From Collybia mongolica (lineage: Eukaryota > Basidiomycota > Agaricomycetes > Agaricales > Clitocybaceae): a stretch of DNA of 64,000 nt. The stretch is taken from positions 3,100,001 to 3,164,000 of the forward strand of contig JAAXNY010000006.1 in NCBI GenBank assembly GCA_013420905.1. The letters run 5' to 3'. The position numbers were made by a program, and so were the translations under genes. The notes under the pieces were generated by a model, which made no database searches, was not told where the DNA came from, and was given only the letters and a program-made list of their open reading frames with translations. Positions 1 through 11,600 of this stretch are shown piece by piece. Position 1 is the first letter of the stretch. The number at the start of each line of letters is the position of its first letter.

Positions 1-113
1 GGCTTTCCAATGGACCCTGGATCATGTGATTTGGATCAAAACCCATTAAGCTATAGGCCAAACAAAATGATTACTCATTGGGGCAGTTTTTTGACCCTCT
101 ATTAATTTTCTAT

Positions 114-1133
114 CTAATACTTTGTATGACCACCTTTTGCCTTTATAACTGCTTGTATCCGCCTGGGCATACTTTCTATCAGGTTTTGGCATACCTCTGG
201 TGGAATTTCACCCCACTCTTCAGCCAATCTATCCCACAACTCATGTACTCCTTTGGGTGGTGTTGGATATTCTTTAAGACGGCGCTTGAGATGTTCCCAA
301 AGGTGTTCTATTGGATTCATGTCAGGGGATTGGGCAGGCCAGCCAAGGACTTGAATGTTGTTGTCTTCAAACCACTGTGTGGCCAGTCCAGATGTGTGTT
401 TGGGGTCGTTATCTTGCTGAAAGTAGCGCTCGCCATCCACCATTTCCAACTTCTCAAAACTTTCCTGAACTCCACTCTCCAAAATTTCACAGTATTGAAC
501 CTTGTCCATGTTCCCCTGCACCTCTATGAGCTTTCCCACTCCATTCCACCCCATACAACCCCATACCATGAGGTTTCCTCCTCCTCCATGTTTGACAGTA
601 GGTGATGTTGTTCTATCAGATGGTGGTTCTCCCCTTTGTTTCCAGACATAAACCTTTCCATCTGACCCAATCCTATTGATTTTGGTCTCATCTGTCCATA
701 GAACCCTTTTCCAGTCCTCCACAGTCCAGCTTTCATGATATTTTGCAAACTGGAGACGCCGGATGCGATGGGCTCGTTTGAGAAGAGGAGCTTTCCTCTT
801 TGTAGCAGCATAAAATTGATTTTCCTTGAGTGCATTTCTGACTGTCTGGGGTGTGACAGGATTGGGGATGATGCCATTGATGAATTGGGTAGCCTGAACT
901 GCATTATCAAGCTTCCCTGACTTGATTTGACAAATAATTGACTGTTTGTCACGAACAGACAGCTTGGAGGGGCGGCCACCAAGGTTGTTTTCTTTGTTTC
1001 CATCCACATCTTTGCTGATCCTACTGATGGTACCCTTCCCTAGACCAGTTTTCTCCTTGATTTGACGCTGAGAATAGCCCTCATTGAGGAGAGAAACAAC
1101 AGTATTGTGCTGAGCAGTAGAAATGGCTTTCAT
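114..1133 (-). CDS. Tc1-family DDE transposase, intact
   Basis: A 339-residue single-exon protein of normal Tc1 transposase length. The N-terminal third carries a helix-turn-helix (paired-like, residues about 5-100, with the motif GYSQRQIKEKTGLGKGTIS). The catalytic domain shows WTDETK (first Asp, near residue 147), QQDNDPKHT (second Asp) and PDMNPIEHLWE (Glu). The last two acidic residues are 34 apart, giving a DD34E triad. The glycine-rich KHGGGGNLMVWGC segment is also present. It would cut and paste the surrounding element at TA sites in the nucleus. No stop or frameshift is visible, so the protein could be functional. It runs antisense to the interrupted gypsy pol. Confidence 0.95.
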   Translation of the reverse strand: MKAISTAQHNTVVSLLNEGYSQRQIKEKTGLGKGTISRISKDVDGNKENNLGGRPSKLSVRDKQSIICQIKSGKLDNAVQATQFINGIIPNPVTPQTVRNALKENQFYAATKRKAPLLKRAHRIRRLQFAKYHESWTVEDWKRVLWTDETKINRIGSDGKVYVWKQRGEPPSDRTTSPTVKHGGGGNLMVWGCMGWNGVGKLIEVQGNMDKVQYCEILESGVQESFEKLEMVDGERYFQQDNDPKHTSGLATQWFEDNNIQVLGWPAQSPDMNPIEHLWEHLKRRLKEYPTPPKGVHELWDRLAEEWGEIPPEVCQNLIESMPRRIQAVIKAKGGHTKY

Positions 1134-1285
1134 GATGGTGGTAAGAGGTCAAGAAGACGATTGAACCAATTCCAACATGTCAAATTGATACAAATAAAGT
1201 CACATGACATTGTTTATTCTTCCCACAGTCCATAATGTTCTTGCATTGGATCATAAATGCCAGAATAATGGAAAATAAGATAAGG

Positions 1286-1494
1286 GTCAAAAAACTGCCC
1301 CAATAAGTAACCATTTTGTTTGGCTTATAGCTTAATGGATATTGATCCAAATCACATGATCCAGGGTCCATTGGAAAGCCACGATGTCATAGTATCTTAC
1401 ATAATTACCCCAGGTCCCCTGCTTATGTCAGCACTTCATACTATATTGATCTTTCAAAAATGTACAAACATTGGGGCAGTTTTTTGAGCCACTG
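1286..1494. repeat. Right terminal inverted repeat of the Tc1 element
   Basis: About 210 bp, matched at its inner half by window bases 1-105. Its outer end (1471-1487) and inner end (about 1286-1302) carry the same 17-mer, TTGGGGCAGTTTTTTGA, in opposite orientations, so each arm is itself bounded by a small inverted repeat. Confidence 0.85.
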
Positions 1495-1496
1495 TA

Positions 1497-4400
1497 CATC
1501 TACCCAGAAGATAACGAAGAAGAATCCATTTGGATAAGGGCAAAAACATCAATATCACAGGATTTAGAGCACAAGGCAGAAACTGAAGATCAGAAACCAA
1601 AGAAGACACTACTGAAATTCTATCAAGAATATGCATCATTATTTGACAAAACAGATTCGGAAAGAATGCCAATATGACGGCCATGGGACCATGCAATAGA
1701 TTTAAAACCCGATTTCATTCCAAAAGATTGTAAAATCTATCCCATTAGCCCAGTGGATTGACGAATTCATTGATGAAAACATGCGAAAAGGATATATCCG
1801 ACCATCGAAATCCCCACAAGCATCACCCTTCTTCTTTGTATCAAAGAAAGATTCAGCAAAACTTTGGCCAACACAGGATTACAGAAGACTAAATGAAGGA
1901 ACAATAAAGAACGCATACCCTTTACCATTAGTAGGGGAGCTTCTTGACAAACTGAAAGGGGCAAAATACTTCACAAAATTGGATTTATGATGGGGATATA
2001 ACAATGTTCGAATCAAAGAAGGCGATGAATGGAAAGCGGCATTTAAAACAAACAGGGGTTTATTTGAACCACTTGTTATGTTTTTCGGTTTATGCAACTC
2101 GCCAGCAACATTTCAAAATATGATGAACAACATATATGCAGTAGAGATTGATGAAGGATGGATCCTGATCTATATGGACGACATCCTCATTTACTCCGAC
2201 AACATCGATGATTTATGAAGAAAAACCTTGAAAGTCTTGGACAAATTAAAGGAGAACGACCTATACCTGAATTTGGACAAATGCATATTCAAAGCCACAG
2301 AAATCGAATACTTGGGATTAGTCATCAAAGAAAATCAAATAGGCATGGAACCAACCAAATTGGCAGGAATCGCAGATTGGCCAGTCCCGACAACAGTGAA
2401 ACAAGTCCGATCATTCCTTGGATTTGCAAACTTCTACCGAAAATTCATTGGACATTATGCTGAAATTAGCAAACCATTAACAAATTTGACAAGGAAAGAC
2501 ATCGAATGGAAATGGACTCAAGAATGTCAGGAAGCATTCGACGGATTAAAACGGAAATTCTTGAAATCACCCGTTCTTATGATGCCAGACAAGAACAAAC
2601 CATTCCATATTGAATCTGATGTGTCAAAATGGGCTACAGGAGCAGTATTACAACAACAGAATGACAATGGAGAATGGCACCCATGTGGATATATTTCACA
2701 TTCATTCACAGAAACTGAACGGAACTACAAGATCTATGACAGAGAATTACTAGGCATTATTCGAGCCTTAAAGACATGGAGACATTATCTCGAAGGATCT
2801 CAATTTCCAACAGTAATTCTCTCAGATCATAAAAACTTAACATATTTCCGAATGGCACAGAAACTAAACCGACGACAAGCGGGATGGAGTTTATTCCTAT
2901 CACAATTCAATCTCAAACTGGTACACACACCCGGAACACGGATGATACAATCTGACGCCTTATCAAGAAGATCAGATTATGTCAACACAGAAGATACAGG
3001 CAATGAAGATCGGATTTTGTTACCAGACAACATTTTCATTAAAATGATCAACTTAGGTTTACAAGAAGATTTAAAGAAATCAGTTGAAGAAGACAAATTA
3101 TTTGCAAAGTCAATTGAAGCATTGAAGGAAACAGGAACACCACCGATTAAATCAAATTTATTTGATTGGAAATTCGAAAACGGACTTCTGTTTTTCAAAA
3201 ACAGATGTTATGTGGGACCAGATGCAAAACTGCGACGAGAAATAGTGCGAAGATATCATGACACAAAACCAGGAGGACACTCAGGTCAATGTAAAACACA
3301 AGAATTGATCAGTCGAGAATATTGGTGGCCAGGTATGGGAGTGTTTATTAAAAATTACGTTGACGGTTGCGCCACTTGTCAACAAATGAAGGTGAACACA
3401 CACCCAACAAGACCGGGACTAATACCAATTGCAACAAATGGAAAACCACGTCCTTTCTCATTTGTCACAGCAGATTTTGTCACGGATTTACCAGAAAACG
3501 ATGGAAAAGACAGCCTCATGGTCATGGTAGACCATGGCCTTACAAAGGGGGTAATTTCTATCCCTTGTACCAAAACAATCGACGCTTTAGGAATGGCAAA
3601 TCTTTACCTGGAACACGTTTACAAGAGATTTGGACTACCTGATATCTTTTTATCAGATTGAGGTCCTCAATTCGCAGCAAAAGTCTTCAAAGAATTAGGA
3701 AAACTCCTCGGAATAAAGCTTGTAATGAGCACGGCGTATCATCCACAAACAGATGGGGAAACAGAAAGATTAAATCAAGAACTCGAAATCTACTTTCGCA
3801 TGTTCTGTCAGAACAACCCAGCGATATGGAAGGATCTCAATCCAATAGCAGAATTCGCGCATAATCAAAGAACGCATTCCACAACAAAGAAATCCCCATT
3901 CTTCCTTATGATGGGATACGAACCACAAGCAATTCCATCAGCATTTCAGAAGACAAATATCCCAAGCGTAGAACAATGAATGATCGAATTGAATAAAGCA
4001 CAAGAGGAAGCAATAGCAGCACACAATCTGGCAAGAAGAAAAGTAGTGGAAAGAACAACACGAGGCTTCAATCCATTCAAACGAGGAGAACATGTCTGGT
4101 TAGAAGGAACAAATCTTTGAATTCCTTATCCTTCAAGGAAACTAGCACCAAAAAGAGAAGGACCTTTCGAAATTCAAGAAGTCCTCGGACCAGTGACATA
4201 CAAATTGAAACTTCCATCTCAATGGAGAATTCACCCTGTGTTTCATGCATCTCTTCTCACACTGTATAAGGAAACCGATACTCATGGACCTAACTTCTTA
4301 GAACCCTCACTGGATCTTGTGAACCAAGAAGAAGAATACAAAGTAGAAGGGATTATAAATCACTGACAACGAGGCCGAGGCTTCCAATACCTCGTGAAGT

Positions 4401-4501
4401 GGAAAGATTACTCATCCACACATAACACGTGGGAACCTGAAAAACACTTAAAAAGAGCTCAAACAATACTTCAATCTTACCAGAAGCTACATTGCCTCTA
4501 A
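1497..4501 (+). pseudogene. Ty3/gypsy Pol polyprotein (RT-RNase H-integrase-chromodomain), inactivated
   Basis: Family motifs in order: RT ([22 protein letters not shown], then [10 protein letters not shown] near 2173), RNase H with the IESDVSKWATGAVLQQ segment near 2610, integrase zinc region (YHDTKPGGHSGQ, CATCQQMK), integrase core ([29 protein letters not shown]) and a C-terminal chromodomain (FQYLVKWKDYSSTHNTWEPE). From about 1757 on, one frame is kept to a TAA at 4499-4501. It is broken only by TGA at 1988, 2216, 3659, 3977, 4118 and 4364. Another TGA lies at 1675 and a frameshift lies near 1755. At most of these stops the family has Arg, so each fits a CGA to TGA change. It cannot make a full protein. 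Confidence 0.92.
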
Positions 4502-5571
4502 CCAACTATTGTCTTTTATCACTCTCAACAAGTTTCAAAACCTTTCACAAAACTGTCGTCTCCCACTGTCAACAACTTTTACATCACCACCGCTGCTCCT
4601 CTCACCACTCCTCCTAACACCCTGATCGTAAACATTGCATCTCAAGAACGTCTTGAATTGGCCACAAAAATTATACGTCGTCAGAAATTTTTATCGTGGT
4701 TCATGCACGAAGAACATCGTGAACAAATGATTCAAGCATTCAACAACCCACCTTACGATCAACTCATCAAACTAGTTGAAAAATATCTGGAGATCAGGAA
4801 CATGTTATATAATCAAACAGCAGACATCCGTCGGATTCTCGACCAAACCACCAAAGAACTAGTAGACACGCAAGAATTCCGAATCTTAGAGGATCTAATC
4901 CCATTACTACAAGATGGAATTCAACTACCCACATCTACTCCTTCGACACCTACAGAATCTACCGAAAGAAATGATGTAGTCGATAAGGAAATACAGACAT
5001 CCCCTCCTAGAACTCCAACACCATCGACTACAAATTCTCCTATTTATCAGACTGAACCACTCCCAATCCCACCCTTTCGCGAACCATCTCCTGCATCATC
5101 GGAACATTCCACTCCTGATCCAACAGACATGGTTCCAAACAAAGAAGTATTTAAATATTTAAAAGGACAAAAAGCCACAAAATCTGTCATCAAAAAGAAG
5201 AAATCGCCCAAACCTATCAAATATACATTGAACCCACTCAATTATTGTATGCCGGAAGTCGAGAAAATCCTATCGACCTCACTCAAGTCAAAAGAACGCT
5301 CATGAACAAAAACGTATTATGTTCTAGATGCCTCAACTTTGGACATTCGTCAATACATTGCGAAAAACAATACTGTCCAATTTGTTTTCAACTGGCACCA
5401 GGACATCGTCACAACCAATGTCCTCAAAGACCTACAACTAGAACAGTAGGACATTATCAAATGTGGCAACGGTTTGGTGAAGAGTATGAAGAAGTAGATG
5501 ACGGGATTGACGATCCTTTTGACTATCCAGAGGCCATCACAAACATGATGGGAGAACCTATCGATTACTAA
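4502..5571 (+). pseudogene. Extra ORF downstream of pol: coiled/low-complexity protein with double zinc knuckle
   Basis: Directly after the pol stop the same frame stays open to 5305. The first in-frame ATG is near 4703, so the start is unclear. The product has a charged helical N-terminal part, a Ser/Thr/Pro-rich middle and a lysine-rich stretch. A one-base shift near 5245 then leads into a second segment ending at 5571 with CSRCLNFGHSSIHC (C-x2-C-x4-H-x4-C) and CPICFQLAPGHRHNQC (C-x2-C-x6-H-x4-C), followed by an acidic tail. The ORF ends just before the polypurine tract. CCHC knuckles normally sit in Gag upstream of Pol, so a Gag-like RNA-binding role is only a guess. I do not recognise the family. 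Confidence 0.7.
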
Positions 5572-5604
5572 AGCTGGGATGCTTTGGAGATAGAGAGGGG
5601 GTAA

Positions 5605-6080
5605 TGTTACAAATTCCTCTATCTGTTCGACCTATCACTTCTTTTCTTCTTTCTCTTACCTATTATTAACTATCAGATGCTTATCAAACTTATCTTTCAA
5701 CATCTCCATATGCATTTCTTCTCTCATACTTACTCAGCTTTCTTACTCATCCTCTTCGATAGCTTACTCATCTTTATCTATAACGAATAGCGTAAACAAC
5801 ACTTATTGGACTATTATGTATATATAGGGATACTTTAGCTTAGCTAGCTCTTTAGCTTGACCTAGCTGAATCAACCTTATTCATCTATCTTCTCGACGCG
5901 AACTCGATCCTATCCGCCTTACGAAGGGGGTAGTGTATCTTTGATCAGATAACCTGATAACTTGACTTTAGCCCTACTGAGGGAGTCAATAGACATTGGA
6001 CTTACAGAAGTCAACGGTCTAAGAACGAACAAACGATACATTGGATTGACTTAGAGGATAAGGCCTAAACAGCCGTAACA
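5605..6080 (+). repeat. 3' LTR of gypsy A (476 bp)
   Basis: The LTR starts TGTTAC and ends GTAACA, and is preceded by a purine-rich tract (GGAGATAGAGAGGGGGTAA ending at 5604). A TATATA segment lies in its middle. A second copy of the family is the solo LTR at 28335-28804. Confidence 0.92.
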
Positions 6081-6434
6081 CCATCCTTCATGTAAGACAG
6101 GGCTAAGGTAATGCGGTTGTTGTCAAGTTCATAATCAACAGGGTTTACCCAGAAAGTAAAGATTGAGCTGGCACATGAAGATAGGGAATTTTGCACAAGC
6201 CCCATCATATGGATCAGGGTGAGCAACTTTAATCCCTTTATGGGGGTGGAAGGATTGTTTGATTTCCTCAGTTGCCTGGGCAACTTCCTGGTGATACTGC
6301 CATTCAAGCTCCTGAATTCGGGCTTGTGCTGCAAGTAGTTGTTGTTCTAAAGTTGGTTGAGAGGGAGGGTCAAGGGATTCCATGGATGGATCATTGGATG
6401 TGGATAGGAGAGTAGGGTTGAATTGCAAAGGCAT
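6081..6434 (-). pseudogene. Gag N-terminal fragment of gypsy F
   Basis: Translation from the ATG at 6434 gives a Pro/Ser-rich start, a Gln/Glu-rich coiled segment (EQQLLAAQARIQELEWQYH) and the typical Ty3 Gag entry KVAHPDPYDG...FPIFMCQLNLYFLGKP. A frameshift near 6140 follows. The continuation VDYELDNNRITLALSYMKDG is in another frame and stops at the gypsy A LTR boundary. This is the capsid-forming part of Gag, now cut off and non-functional. Confidence 0.82.
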
Positions 6435-6765
6435 GGTATAGATCTAATAGATTGGAAAAGAGTGGATGATGAGGCTCCCAGGTACTCTGTCCAGATTTTC
6501 CCCAGTTGAGCCCTATGCACACCTCTTGCGAGAGAACTGCTCCTGTCTTCTCTGTCCAACCAGGCAACAGTGGTGATTTAGCACCCTTAGTGATTGCTAC
6601 TTGAGACAGACTCAACGTTTCTCAAGGTCAGGCACAATCAGTGTCTCTTTAGTGGATGTACACAAAGGAAAGAAGATGGTCTGGTTTGGTCAGTGTGGGT
6701 TTAGTGTGAAGCTGGGTGGTTACATAGCATAGCAGCAGTGAGTGTAGAAGGGAGTCTTGATCTTC

Positions 6766-7143
6766 TGTCAGTGATGCAACAATAACAGTCACTGCAGGAT
6801 ATCAGAGAATATAAGAGGAGAGAGGGCACAAGAGGTAGGGAGTTGAGAAGACCTGTCTGTATTGCAGAGAATAGACAAGATCAAGACTACAGAACAAGTA
6901 GCTAGAGGTGCAGTATATATACAACTACCTAAGGGGGACCAGAGTAGAATAAATATGGAGAGAGGTAAACCAAACATACCCAGGGTAGTGTACAGCATCA
7001 ATCAAATGATGAAATGGAATGATGGGAATGATGGGAGAATTGTAACTACTGGGGATAGATGAATTAACAGCCAATCCCCCTAGATAAGAGATAAGATAAG
7101 ATCAAAAAGATGGAGATAAGATGGGAATATAATTTTCATGACA
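6766..7143 (-). repeat. 5' LTR of gypsy F (378 bp)
   Basis: On the minus strand it starts TGTCA and ends TGACA. It matches 35276-35571 along its length except for about 80 bp missing from that other copy. Confidence 0.88.
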
Positions 7144-8560
7144 CTTACACTGCTCATCACCTCCTCCCTCCAAAACTCACAAGCATGCATTATTGAGTGC
7201 TAACAATAACACCAGCACAGCCAAGAAACCAAAACAAAACCCAAGGCCCCCCAAGCACCTGAAGCACTCAGAGATGCACAAACAGCAAACAAAGATGCAT
7301 GAAATAATGACAAGGCCCAGGGAAGTGGGGTGAAGGGTGAAAAAGGATGTGGAATGAGGGGACAACAAGGAAAGGGTGCCCCTTGGGGCAGAGGGAGGTG
7401 AGTCACACAATACCACTCATGTGTGCACTCACCATACAGTGCATCCCCCCCTGGAAAACCTCAGAAACCTGAGACAAGGAGGACATAGCCACCAATGCCC
7501 AGGGTACCCCAGCACACCTAACTGCATAAGTGTATTTTTTTATCACTTCTGTTCACTAATTTTCCCATCTCAGGACTGAGTGTGAACTCAATGCAGGAAC
7601 CACCAGCATTGTGCCCCCACCTCAGTGCATGATCAGCCACCATGCCCAGGCCTGCACATCACCATTCCCAGTACAAAGGCAAAACACTTTACAAGCATGT
7701 TAGGGTTGTTGATGGTTTGAGGGGGAGTATTGGAGGGAGGCAGACTGCCACATCCTGTCATGCCCTGCCACATCACATCAGGTGCACCCATAAACAGACA
7801 ACATTACTCTTAGCTTACCTTATGCATTCTTATTTCACTGATATGGCCCATAGTGTAGTTACAGGGCATTGGCATTGTTTACTATATTTACCTATGAAAA
7901 TTGACATACCACCTCAGTCCATTCTACATTGACTGAGGTGTGTACTTTACTTACAGTTTACTTTACTTACTGACTATAGCTGTAGCATTATCTATTCCAA
8001 TAGGTACACTATAATATATGTAACTAGTCCATTCTACATAATCAAGCCACTGATATATGTATCTCTCATCTTCCAGATCATACATCATCAATGTCCAACA
8101 ATAGGTGGGCTGCCAACAAATTCATGGTCAAGCTTTTTGTCATAGTTGTGTCATCACTACAAATCAAAACACAAAATGTCTGAAAATATGTATTAATAGT
8201 CAGATGACAACCATGAAATGAGTTGCTCACCATGGGCAGTACCTCACATACTGTATGCCTCCATGTTTGCAGGCCTAATTCCATGTTTTAGAGGTTTTCT
8301 TTGTATATGGCCAGTTATATACTGCCGTGTCAAGGTTACACCAACAATCTGACTCCCCACTTCTACTGCTAGATACGGGAGATGAAATGACAAAGTCCAT
8401 AAAGAACTACTCCTTTAATCTTTACTTACATTTGTCCATGTCATATCTTGCACAAATGATAACTGCCATATAAAACTTTCCTTATTAACCAAGCGTAGCG
8501 TAGCTGCTATTGCTTGTATGCAACAACATAATATTCCCAAGCGCTTGATACTTGTGCAAG
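7144..8560. other. Unclassified CpG-poor intergenic/repeat-like DNA
   Basis: No ORF here has recognisable protein motifs. The sequence is low in CpG, resembling the decayed repeats rather than the neighbouring gene. The last 200-300 bases probably include the 3' untranslated region of the transcription factor gene that ends at 8614. Confidence 0.5.
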
Positions 8561-8613
8561 TCACAGAACAAGGACAAGATATACGACGAAGTCAAAGGTG
8601 AGAAACCACAGTA

Positions 8614-11600
8614 TCACCAAATCTGAGGAGCAGGTGGCATATAATCATTTGGGAGTAGAAACGCGTCCATGCCGTTCTGCGAAAAAGAATTACCTCCGAG
8701 ACTCTGATCTGAAATCCAAACAGGTAGCTGTTCATTTGCTGTCATTTCAAACCCCCGCCAAATGTGGTCTGCGTCAGTCGTGTGGTGTGCATGATGGGGA
8801 TGTGGGGGCTGCCGGAAAGGGTGTGGATGTGGATGCTGCTGATGCTGCTGCTGATTGTGATGTAACGTGCCTGGTATGTGAACGCCGTGCATTTGGTTCT
8901 CAGATGCGTTGGGGAATGCCGTATCGTATTGGGGAGAATACGAATCCTGATGCCTCTGGTGGGAATTAGGTGCTCCGATGATATTGTTAGCGGCTGGGTT
9001 ATCCACGATCATTGCCAGTGGACGGTGAGGTTCACGATTCGTCTTTGGTGAGCGAGAGAGAGATCCTGCTTTCCGCTTCTTCGATCTCTTCAGCATGAGC
9101 TGCAGAGTAAGCGCATACCGCTTCCCCGGAACTTGATTATATGCATTAGTAATGCACAGCGTGTAAATACTTATCTGGCTTACTCTCCGACATAAGGTTC
9201 GCAAGGCGTTCCACCTGGTTCCTGATCTCGGGCATATTGCAATCGTTTGGGCTATCACGAAGTCAATTACTGTGATGATAACACAATTATCAACGTACAA
9301 AAGCCGAGCTAGTCGTAGTAAAAAAGAGGCTGCAAATGTGGCAGCGGCGTGCGTATAATGAACTGCTGTGAAATAATGAGCAGCTGATAAGGGGTCAAAG
9401 ATGAGAAGAAGTACCAAATCTCATGCCTTCTCGATATGCTGGTGAAGTCACGGTGATTTCCAAACCCTGTCGAGCAATTTGAATTGCTCGAAGGGCTATT
9501 TGTCTCTGAACAAGAGGCATCTTCTGTACATCTTCCGGGCCATTGATACCCCTCAATGCGGTGGCCTTGTGGAAAAGTTCCGCGTGAAGGTGTTGTATCT
9601 GTAAACTCTGCCTATAGAAAGCTAGGACGTATAGTGCTAGATACGATGTTCCAACACTCAAGTCTAGAGTTTGACTTACCAACGTTGTCGTACTTCTGGG
9701 AGAATGCTTCGTCCCACGTTGTATACCAAGCAAGGAACTCGTCATCAGCCTCTCGAAGTCTGATGAAATGCTCATCCCTAACAGGCCCCTCAATTGGAGA
9801 AAGTGCATTGTTGACTCGTTCACGGATAGCCATGAGCTCCACAGTAGATACAAGTCGCATATCATCTTCGATCGCCAAAGGATGCTGTAGCAGCATTCGG
9901 CATTCCTGGATGCTCTCATCGTCTTTAAGAACAGCGGGCCTCCCAGTTCCATAAGAAAGCCTATTGCATGAACGACATAGCATTGTTATCGGGCAATGAC
10001 TGATATAATGCCTACTTACTGGTGTTCAAAAAGGTAGAGACAAAACCAAGTCCGGGAAGCAATTATAAGGTCGCGGTCTTCAGTTGTACTGGACTTGTTA
10101 GCTTTCATTCGCCTGAGCAATTTTGGCCAAGCCTTATGCATGGCTGAGGAAGGACATCAAGGTGTGTGAATCAACGAAGGTTAACGACTGACATAACTCC
10201 ATAGCCATGCGTACAGCATGCCCTCCACTAAGCCATCCATTATCAGACCAACCAGACACGAGAACTGAGTTTGACATAAGTACCTCTATCTATGGAACAG
10301 CGCAACAATCCACTTACTCATCGCCTGGACTGCCTCATTGCGTACGACCGGTGCGAAGAGTGTAGCACACGAGATCGCTTGGACTTCCTCAAGGATTTTG
10401 ATGTAGAGGTCACTTGCTTGACCTGTGACGGTAAGTGGGCATCCTTAAATTAAGAGTTGATCATACCTCCATCGCGAACACGCGCTGCAACCATGCAAAT
10501 GCAATCGACAGCAAAGGGAGAGCGTTCATGCAACGCATCAAAGGTATCAGTTTTTGCATCGAATACAGGTCTTTAAATAAACTTGAATAAATTCCTTGAT
10601 GCTCAGTGCATATTCACTCACAAGAAGGTCGAACACCCATGATAAAATCTAAAAATGATGTTATGTGGGTCGGCTTTGATACAACGGAAGGGGAGGGACT
10701 GACAGGGCGAATAATTCTCGTGCGTCAGCTTCGGTGATGATGCTCTTCGTTACCACTGACGTAGGGGTTAACGGGAAATTGTTTAATGAGTGATAAAACA
10801 TACCATCAGGGAAAGTCAAACTTCGGTGAAGTCTATGGCGTATTTTCCTTCGTTTTGAAGGCCTCGATTGTCTGTCGGGGGACGGCGTCCGTGCTCGACT
10901 TTGGGGCTCACTACTATCTCCGTTTTCCTATTTTTGAAATCAGTGAGAAATCAGGATCGTCCGAAGTTTGATGTATATGTACTTTGGCAGCCCGCTCTAT
11001 TGCAACATCTGCTAGTCCCCGAAGTACTTCCCAAGGCGCGACGAGGCCAGAAGCGGGTAGTTCTCCGTTATCTTCGTCGTCCAGATCGGAAGAGTCGGCG
11101 CTGGTCACGTTGGATGATGTAGGAGCCTGTCTTTTGGATCCTGAGGCTAAACTTCGGGCCATGCTTCGTGTATGGATGTTTTCTACACCTTGATAACGGA
11201 GAGACGACACATTCCCTTGTTGCGCCGGTGGACCCATAGTCGATATCTGTGAGAATGGCGGTAGAACTGGGCCTTGAGGCGTGCTTGTAGCATGACCATA
11301 CGCCTGTTGCGTTTGACCTTGGGCGTAATTTGCATATGTAGGAGGCTGGAAATCTCCAGAACCTGAAGTTTGACCAGCTGGAGGTAGCGGTGTAGCGTGA
11401 TATGTGGTATTCGAAACAGGACCCCGAGATTGGCGTGGAGGGACGATTACCTGTCCGTGAGACGGAGGATAGGACTGTATGCTCCTGTACGTAGATGAGA
11501 TACCAACTCTGCGAGCGTGTTTGATATCGTAGTTTGAGTATGGCGAATATCAGCAACATGTGCTTCAAGACTCCGAATGCGCCTAAGTACATCGGAGTAG

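Larger units (their letters stand above)
1..1494 (-). mobile_element. Tc1/mariner transposon, left end cut by window start
   Basis: The element has one intact transposase ORF between long inverted repeats. Bases 1-105 match the reverse complement of about 1275-1379 with only a few mismatches. The right repeat continues to 1494, where it ends in CACTG followed by TA (1495-1496), the expected Tc1 target dinucleotide. The right terminal repeat is therefore about 210 bp, and roughly 115 bp of the left repeat should lie outside the window. The element interrupts a Ty3/gypsy pol gene that resumes at 1497. It keeps many CpG sites and an open ORF, unlike its decayed host element, so I infer a younger insertion. 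Confidence 0.93.
1497..6080 (+). mobile_element. Ty3/gypsy chromovirus A, decayed, 3' part with 3' LTR
   Basis: Order on the plus strand: end of the protease-RT linker, reverse transcriptase, RNase H, integrase, chromodomain, an extra downstream ORF, polypurine tract (about 5590-5604) and 3' LTR (5605-6080). The 5' part lies left of the Tc1 insertion and outside the window. After the LTR the sequence changes at once to a minus-strand gag gene, so this element is nested in another. CCATC at 6081-6085 would be one copy of the target duplication. Confidence 0.9.
6081..7143 (-). mobile_element. Ty3/gypsy element F (5' part), truncated by insertion of gypsy A
   Basis: Read on the minus strand: LTR (7143 to 6766), untranslated leader (6765 to 6435), then the start of gag (6434 down to 6081), where gypsy A is inserted. 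The LTR is homologous to the plus-strand LTR at 35276-35571, so this family is present twice in the window. The rest of the element should lie left of the window. Confidence 0.85.

Noticed and set aside
7177..7416. Overlapping hydrophobic ORFs on the minus strand
   Set aside because: Low-complexity, CpG-poor DNA; no start context, no family, and two frames look equally good.
8598..8969. Plus-strand ORF of 123 residues
   Set aside because: It is antisense to the well-supported last exon of the Zn2Cys6 gene and has no motif.
10786..11237. Several overlapping ORFs on both strands
   Set aside because: They are exon or antisense shadows of the Zn2Cys6 gene; splicing explains the region better.
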